A program made the position numbers and the translations under genes. This document shows, in pieces, positions 57,409 through 64,000 of a DNA stretch of 64,000 bases. The stretch comes from Plutella xylostella. Taxonomy: Eukaryota; Arthropoda; Insecta; Lepidoptera; Plutellidae. Every line of letters begins with the position of its first letter. Within the stretch, counting starts at the first letter, position 1. The stretch spans positions 2,552,001 to 2,616,000 of the forward strand of contig NC_063997.1 of NCBI RefSeq assembly GCF_932276165.1, read 5' to 3'. Under the pieces are notes generated by a model, which did no database searches, had not been told where the DNA came from, and saw only the letters and a program-made list of their open reading frames with translations.

Positions 57409-57496
57409 AACTACAAGTTTGCAGTATGCTACAAGTATGTAGAGAAAGGTAAGTACCTACATAATTTTTATCAAATCAGCGTGTGTTGTTTGATAG

Positions 57497-57611
57497 ACGG
57501 CGGTGTATGAAGGTATACAGGTCACCTGTGGAGTGCCTGGCTCGGTGCCAGCTCCAGTCCCCGCCGGAACGAGGCTTGTCGTGCCGCGACGGTGACATGC
57601 ACCGGTACAGG
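57497..57611 (+). other. Possible cysteine-rich coding exon
   Basis: A weak acceptor (GTTTGATAG, ending 57496) and a GT at 57612 bracket an open frame that reads RRCMKVYRSPVECLARCQLQ and then RGLSCRDGDMHRYR, with four cysteines in 38 residues. The segment is GC-richer than its surroundings. I do not recognise the family. The same DNA is open in other frames, so chance is possible. Confidence 0.22.
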
Positions 57612-59510
57612 GTGGTAAAGAAGTGATGTTAGAGGTGAACAAGTTTTAAGTATAGGATACATAGGACTGTTCCTTCACACTTCAGCACAGGTTTGCGTAG
57701 TGAAATTTTAATGGTCAGACTACTTACTACGACCTAATTCGTATACCTAATATTAAGATTCTGATCTAATTAAAAAATTTTAAATAAATAAATAGCTCTT
57801 TATTATTGAACTTGTTTGATCTACTCGTAAACGCACCGTCTGATTTTTTGCTCTTTATATTATTATAAACAATATGTTGTCTCTTTTTCTAACTGGCTGA
57901 AAACCTTTTCATGTTTTGAGCGTTTGCTCGAAACTTGTGTCGTATTTACAATCATCATGATTGTGAAAGTAAATTATAAAAAAAAATATGGCATGAGTTC
58001 ATAAATTTTCATAATGCTGACCCCCTGTATAGTTGTATACGGGTAGTGACGTGGCGTCGGTTGTGCCGGGAAGAGATATTTAGGTTAAAACATGGTCACC
58101 ATCCGACCTAGAATATCTCAATGCCTAGGTAAACATTGCCTCCGTTTTTTTAAACAGTGTGGAAATTACATTGTATTTATAATATTGGTCATCGATTTTT
58201 TACCCCAAGAATATATAATATGACTACTTACTTTTACTAACTTACATTTTCCTAGTTACCGTAAAAAAGTTAGTTTCTTTGATTTTATAATACAATTTTT
58301 TATACTTACTTAATTTTACAAAAAACAAATTGAACAAAATCTAAGTTTTTTTTGGGAATTTAATCAATTTTTAATTTTAACGGAACCCTAAAAATACTTG
58401 GCAACAACCACATTGCTAGGATTAGTACGAAGGTCTTTGTACCCACTGGCGTTTTATTGGACAGATAACCATAAAAGTAAAAGGACAAAGTAATAAAGTT
58501 TTTTTTTCATTGTAAAAGTAAGTACAGTCACCAGCGTATGGTTCAGCCATTAAGAGCTACATTACAGCTTACTTACTGTGCCATAGTATGCGTCATATAT
58601 AACTAGTAATTTAGGTAGATCCAGGTACCTCAGAAGTATTAAGTACAAGTACTACCTAAATATCATCAAAATCCATCTCAACTTGCAAAGTTCTCCGAGC
58701 AAAAATAATTTCCACATTCATAGAAAATAACTGACGAATTGAGAACCTCCCCTCTTTTCAAAGTCGGTTAAAAAGCTACAATTATTAATGGCCTCCGCAA
58801 ATCAAGTCACGCCTGCGGGATACAATGAGAATTTCTTGAATCCATTACTTACATTAACAATATTAACAAGATGGTTGGATGATTCTACCACTGAGCTCTA
58901 ATTTTGAATAAGTTCCGTAGTGATTTAGTTCATTAGTATAAATTGGATGTGTAATTGTATATTTTGTCATTAGAGTGAATTTATAAGGGTTGGACAGTAA
59001 ACAAAATACAGTCATTTTTAACTTCGGTTTTGTATGTGACATACCATCTTATTCATATATCGTTAATCTAAGATGTAAAGTTATTCAGGCCGGCGGCGGT
59101 TGCGGCCGGAAGCTGAGTCGCAGATCAAATCTCGGGTTGCGAGCTTCCGGTATTGCTGGAGCTAAATCAGTTTACAAATCTACAGTAGGGAACTTCGGCT
59201 AACGAAAACAGTCATTTAAATTCGGGAGTGCGATCACGTAATGTGTGGGTGCTTTATCATACAGACTTTAGGGTGTTAGGGACCTTATTTTTACCCCTCA
59301 TACGTTTCAGTTATTTACATTTACACCAACAATCATATTTACTTCAACAGTCAATTGTTATATTGAGTTAAAGTTTACTATAGGGGTCGTTGGATGAAAA
59401 ATAAGCATAATTTGTAAAACATTAGTAATAAATAAGGGCATAATAAGCTGTAATAATTGAAGATGAGCAGCAGCAACGAGCATTACATTTAGTTAAATTC
59501 CTGAAAATAT
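57612..59510. other. Gene-free stretch
   Basis: AT-rich. The short GC-rich piece at 59088-59160 has inverted CCGGAAGCT / AGCTTCCGG words. No supported gene. Confidence 0.4.
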
Positions 59511-60625
59511 TATAGATCGACTTTTTCGTGCGCGACCCTCCTTGCGGGGTAAAAGAGGTGGCGGGGGCGAGGTAGCACGATATTTTAGAATACGACTACA
59601 CACGGAGAAAAGTTTGCCCGGATAAATCTCACTTGTAACTACACTCACACTCACGCGTTTCACACGATAGAAGAAGAAGAACTACACTCACAGACAATGA
59701 AAAAGTTCCAGTAAGCATCACATTACTCCCAAACGGAAAAATCTAGCTTAATGGCGCCTTCCGCATCATTCAAGTAGGTACATTTAACACAGGATCATGA
59801 TATTAACAGCTAAAAACGTTAAGTAATATTTTGTTCATGGCAGTTTGTGAGTGGAACTTTTTATTGCCCGTGAGTGTATTTGTGACGTAATTTAATAGTA
59901 AATGAAGTTGATAGGTATATAGGTTCTTAAAACTAGTTTCATTATTTATTTTATTCAAATAAATGTATTTATGGCAGTTAAGCCTATTCAGACTATTTGT
60001 ATTCATTTATGTAAAAGTATTTTAATTTTATTTTATAAATTAATTTCCATGTCACTTTCACTTTCATGTTCACTCTCTGTTTGAACTTGTCCATCGTCTT
60101 CGTCATCATCATCTTCATCATCGTTTTCATTTAGTCTGTCGTGTCATTAAGTCTGCCTTCCTCATTATGGCCGCACCAATCTTTAGCCGCGAAGCAGGGC
60201 TGATTCGGCACACGGTTCTAAGGAAGCCTCCGAAGATTATAATTTTATAATGCGATCTATAATTTATTTGTTACTTCTATTTGCAAAATTATACGATTTG
60301 CTGTTTTGACGTTATTTTATTAAAAATTAAAAAGGTAAATATTATAAGGATTATAGTGGCTCTGGCCTCAACACTCATCTTGAGACTAATGGTCTCAGGA
60401 TCAGTGGTCTCATGTGCGTCGTACTCAAATTATGACAGATTCTACAACACATGTGGCCGCCTCGACTGCGCGGTGCGCGGCCGAGACTGCCGAAATAATG
60501 AAGTGCAGTGCACGCGTTGCCCTTCCCCGCTACCTCTCCCGCTACCCGATGTGGTCTTGGGTACCTCGTCCCCTCCGCGTCTGTCACCCCGCAAGGAGGG
60601 TCGCGCACGAAAAAGTCCATCTATA
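59511..60625. repeat. 1.1-kb inverted-repeat element
   Basis: The left end TATAGATCGACTTTTTCGTG plus CGCGACCCTCCTTGCGGGG is repeated inverted at 60587-60625 with one mismatch. GAGGTAGC / GCTACCTC words continue inward. A Tc1-type MITE sits inside (59695-59876). No transposase. Confidence 0.65.
59695..59876. repeat. Tc1-type MITE, TA target
   Basis: CACTCACAGACAATGAAAAAG and TTTATTGCCCGTGAGTG are inverted ends flanked by TA; same family as 24728-24958. A fragment (TTCCACTCACAAAATGCCG) is also at 63727. Confidence 0.7.
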
Positions 60626-62693
60626 GAAATGGAATCCGGCGTAAAGTATTTAAGTACTATTTCATAAGACTCATTTAGTTACAAAACTAGGTGAAGATAC
60701 GTTCATATACGTATATCAATAAAGATTTTGGCAAACTTCCTAATAGAGTCCATCGGTTATGCGATTAATTTCCGATGCTAAGCGATTTTCTGCGAACTTA
60801 GCTGACCACACACTGTTTGAGGCTAGTAGGTACATAGTACATAGATCCCTATGAATCTAGAATGAATATTATCTTTTATTTCTAGAAAGATTTAGTTTAG
60901 TTTTACATAATTTCTTTTCAGAGTTTACTTTCAGTCAATCGGCAGTGTACTAACTTAGTGCGTTTCAGTTATTCAGCTTTATTGGATAGTAAAATATAGG
61001 TAAGTTGGAATCATGGAAGTAAGTATTTAATGTCTTGTGTATTCATAAATTTGCATTTCAATTGACTATTGTTTGTATTCCGTGGCAGCACATTGATAAC
61101 ATTTTAACCCACTGATTAACGCAATAACGCTTAAGTAATAGTGTAGGTACAGTACGTACTTCAGATAAATTACTAAGTTATTATGTTTCTTGTATGTAGA
61201 GTTGAGTAGAGACAGCCACTGTAGTGTCACGTATCTGTGTAACTGCGAACTAGATGTCGGCAACGAGGCCGCGGGGCGCTATGTGTTGTCGGGAACTTCA
61301 CTCTCTTTTGTTATCAACTTTTTAGCTAATGTGCTGAAAGTAAAAGAAGGCTTCCTGACTATTTACTAAGCATTGGGTATACCTAGCTAAGCATTATCTA
61401 CCATAAAACATATTATAATATTTGTCATAGCTTAATCTGCACTCCATCTATTACTACAAACAATATATCAAAATCAAATCATAATTGGCACAGTAGAAGT
61501 CTTATGAGATACATAAAAATACATACAGACAAATTAAGTAGCTCTTCCTTTTCTTGAAATCGATAAGATTATGGAGTCTTGTAAGATTATCAGTTGTAGA
61601 ATTTTAAATTCAATTTGTTGTTTTGCTTCTGCTAGACAACAGAGGAATTATTGCCTTTGTTTACCGCAGTCAGTCTGATTTATTGGATTCAGTAAATGTA
61701 TTATTATTATTGTCGGCTCTACTCCGTTTTAACTGTTATGAATCAATTATCTAGTTCCTGTTTGAAACGATTAAACAATCATCTATGTTTTTCTATTGTA
61801 CGATATAAAAATAAAGTCGCTACATTCACTAATTCAGATACTTCCGTTTCTTTGATAGGTATTGATGTTTAAATTAATGTCTTTAATATTGTATCTACAA
61901 ATATGTATGTAAGGAAATTTTTCATCTGCCTGAAACAAAACGTAGTAGAGTTATTTGTTCACTTGACAAAAGAGCGAGTGGGACGTGGAGAGATAGATAG
62001 AGCCATTTAGCTCTCTCACAGATAGCTATAGAGCAGGCTTTATACAGGATATTGTAAAAACTGTGTGAACATTTAGTAGGTATTATCATCAACAAAACAT
62101 GACCTACAGTGTTTGTTGTGGTTAATTGCTATCCAAATAGTAACTTACTGCTGTGGCACGGGTCTCCATCCAATTTCTCTATTAAAAACTATTATTATTA
62201 GTTCGGTACATATAGGTAGCTACTATAATTATATGCACGTTTTTAAAACAGATCAATGAAACAAATGCATACGATAATGAATTCAGTTTCTCTCCGGAAT
62301 ACTGGCTAACAATGAACGTACTACGTTACATTTTGTTTGCTACGGCCTTGCTACGGCGCGGCGTAGCGAGTCGCGTAGCACTGGCGCGGTGTAGCACATC
62401 TACTACATTGCACCTTAGATAGAGATGTGACAGAGATGCTTATTGTTCCAGTATAATAGTAGCTGTGGTAACTAGACCAATCATAGCCAGTTAAGCTGTA
62501 GTATAGTAACTACACCATCTATCTTGGCTGTAACTTGGTGTCGAGTCGGTTGATGGCGGTAATAAATGATCAATTTCAATCTGCACGCTGCATTATGTTT
62601 TGGAATTCTGCCATTTGTTGTTATGACTGTAGACACGATTCATTAATGAAACGTTTATTTCAAGATAGAGGCTTCTTCTCTTCTTTAATCCCG
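60626..62693. other. Gene-free stretch
   Basis: AT-rich. TACGGCGCGGCGTAGCGAG at 62352 is a small TACG-type repeat. No supported exon. Confidence 0.4.
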
Positions 62694-63224
62694 TTACTCC
62701 TGCGAGAAGTCTGGGGCTGACACCAGGCGCTTCCATCCTTCTCTGTCGTGGGCCAGCAAGTTAAGCTCTGGCCACGACTTCCCTTTCTCTTGGGCCTCGC
62801 TGTATATGGACCGCTTCCAAGTATGAGCTGGTCGCCCGGGTCGCATTGAACCGCCCTGGGGTTTCCATTGTAGGGCCACTTTCGGGATATGGTCATCAGG
62901 TCTTCGCAGTGTGTGGCCCAGCCATCGCCATTTCCGCTCTTGGATGTCTATGTCTATAGGCTTTTGGTTTGTAACCTTCCATAGCTCGACATCGGTGATG
63001 GTTTCCGGCCAGTGTCTACGTATGATGGTTCGTAGACAGTTGTTGACGAAGACCTGGAGTTTGTGTGATATGCCCTTAGTGACCTTCCACGTCTCGCATC
63101 CGTACAGGAGCACAGTCTTCACATTTGTGTTGAAGATGCGGATTTTCGTGGTACGAGATATGTAGGACGACCTCCATAGGCTTTTTAGCTGCGAGAAGGC
63201 GAATATGGTAGCGAATGACGTCAT
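62694..63224 (-). mobile_element. LINE (RTE-like) reverse-transcriptase C-terminus
   Basis: A 176-codon minus-strand frame reads LYGCETWKVTKG, CLRTIIRRHWPETITDVELW, WRWLGHTLRRPDD and RPAHTWKRSI, the C-terminal tail typical of insect endonuclease-reverse transcriptases. The RT core is absent, so it is a 5'-truncated copy. The 3' boundary is not clear. Confidence 0.8.
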
Positions 63225-64000
63225 AAAATCGTCGGAAGAGCCGATCTATAAATTTTTATATTAAATTAGAGCAGTACGAGAGCAGTAAAATAAAAAATAT
63301 TCAAATTAGTGTCTCAAATTCCTACAATTCAATTCCGACTTACCTACTTCAATTTAAAATTATAAAAATAATCACCATAAAATTACTTAATATACCGAAT
63401 CACATATTTTATGTCAACGTATAACATCCCTTATTTTCACTCACTTCCAAAAAACATCACCTAAAATACACTTATTTGGTCGTGGTTTCAATTCAAATAG
63501 TTACATTGATTGTATACCCGGGTGGTATGTGCTATATCCGAGTAAACAAAAGAGTTCCCCGTCCAATGCTTTTTGTTCGAAGACCACAATACGAAGAGAT
63601 TGATTGCTATTGTGTTAGTAGGTATATTCAGGGAGAATATACTTAATATTTTTTTTAGTTCATGGTCTAGTGTTTTAGGTGGTCACGTAAAAACATTTTT
63701 TGTAGTGCGTACTTTATTCTAGTAAGTTCCACTCACAAAATGCCGACACCAAATCAAAATAAAAAAAAATCAAAATCAAAAATTTCTTTATTAAGTAAAT
63801 AGTCTTAATATATATTAAAGTACATCCCTTTTAAGTTCGCAGAACCTGTATTAGGGATGAACGCTCTTTCCCAATAAGTTAATAAACTAATCTACTTAAC
63901 AAATCAATTTAATAATAAATTTATTAAACAATAAAATAAAATAACTGGCGGAAAAAAAGTTACCAAATGGCCCCAAGTTTTAAAACATTTAAATTATATT
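63225..64000. other. Gene-free right edge
   Basis: AT-rich. A Tc1-type MITE fragment is at 63725, followed by an A-rich LINE-like piece (AATTTCTTTATTAAG, reverse-strand tail) from 63755. Confidence 0.4.

Overview
The window is eukaryotic and looks like moth or butterfly (Lepidoptera) genomic DNA. It has spliceosomal introns with clean GT-AG borders, ZAD-type C2H2 zinc-finger genes (an insect family), a tRNA-headed SINE of the kind I associate with Lepidoptera, RTE-like, CR1/L2-like and Tc1 elements, and many short GGTACCTAC-like words. The order is an inference from these elements; no marker gene fixes the species.

Layout. 1-2.1 kb: repeat debris. 2.2-10.1 kb (minus strand): a THAP / P-element-type (THAP9-like) transposase gene. 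Its THAP part is intact and can end as a 161-residue THAP-only protein. Its catalytic part carries a nonsense codon, lacks the 3' end, and is separated from the THAP part by a 1.65-kb foldback element; a LINE and an older SINE also sit in the THAP intron. 11.5-33.2 kb: three paralogous ZAD zinc-finger genes, two in tandem on the minus strand (A, 382 aa; B, 405 aa) and one divergent on the plus strand (C, 478 aa). The coding models rest on splice sites and reading phase that agree across all three copies. Gene C contains a striking 128-bp tandem array in which one zinc-finger exon end is present seven times. Its introns also hold a gypsy LTR element that has lost gag and protease but keeps a long pol frame, an intact Tc1 transposon and several MITEs.

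34.7-43.3 kb: an 8.6-kb DIRS-type tyrosine-recombinase retrotransposon with inverted terminal repeats and an internal complementary region that reproduces the joined ends of the element. Its pol frame is interrupted twice: by a second, apparently identical Tc1 copy in opposite orientation and by a 1.47-kb MITE that itself contains a hAT-type MITE. 43.3-64 kb: I see no convincing host gene. The stretch holds LINE fragments, SINEs, MITEs (including a hAT MITE split by a LINE, both with target-site duplications) and AT-rich DNA, plus one possible cysteine-rich exon at 57.5 kb.

Function. The three ZAD genes are probably sequence-specific DNA-binding regulators that dimerise through the ZAD. The rest is largely selfish DNA whose nesting gives an order of insertion: DIRS before Tc1 copy 2 and the 1.47-kb MITE, and that MITE before the hAT MITE inside it.
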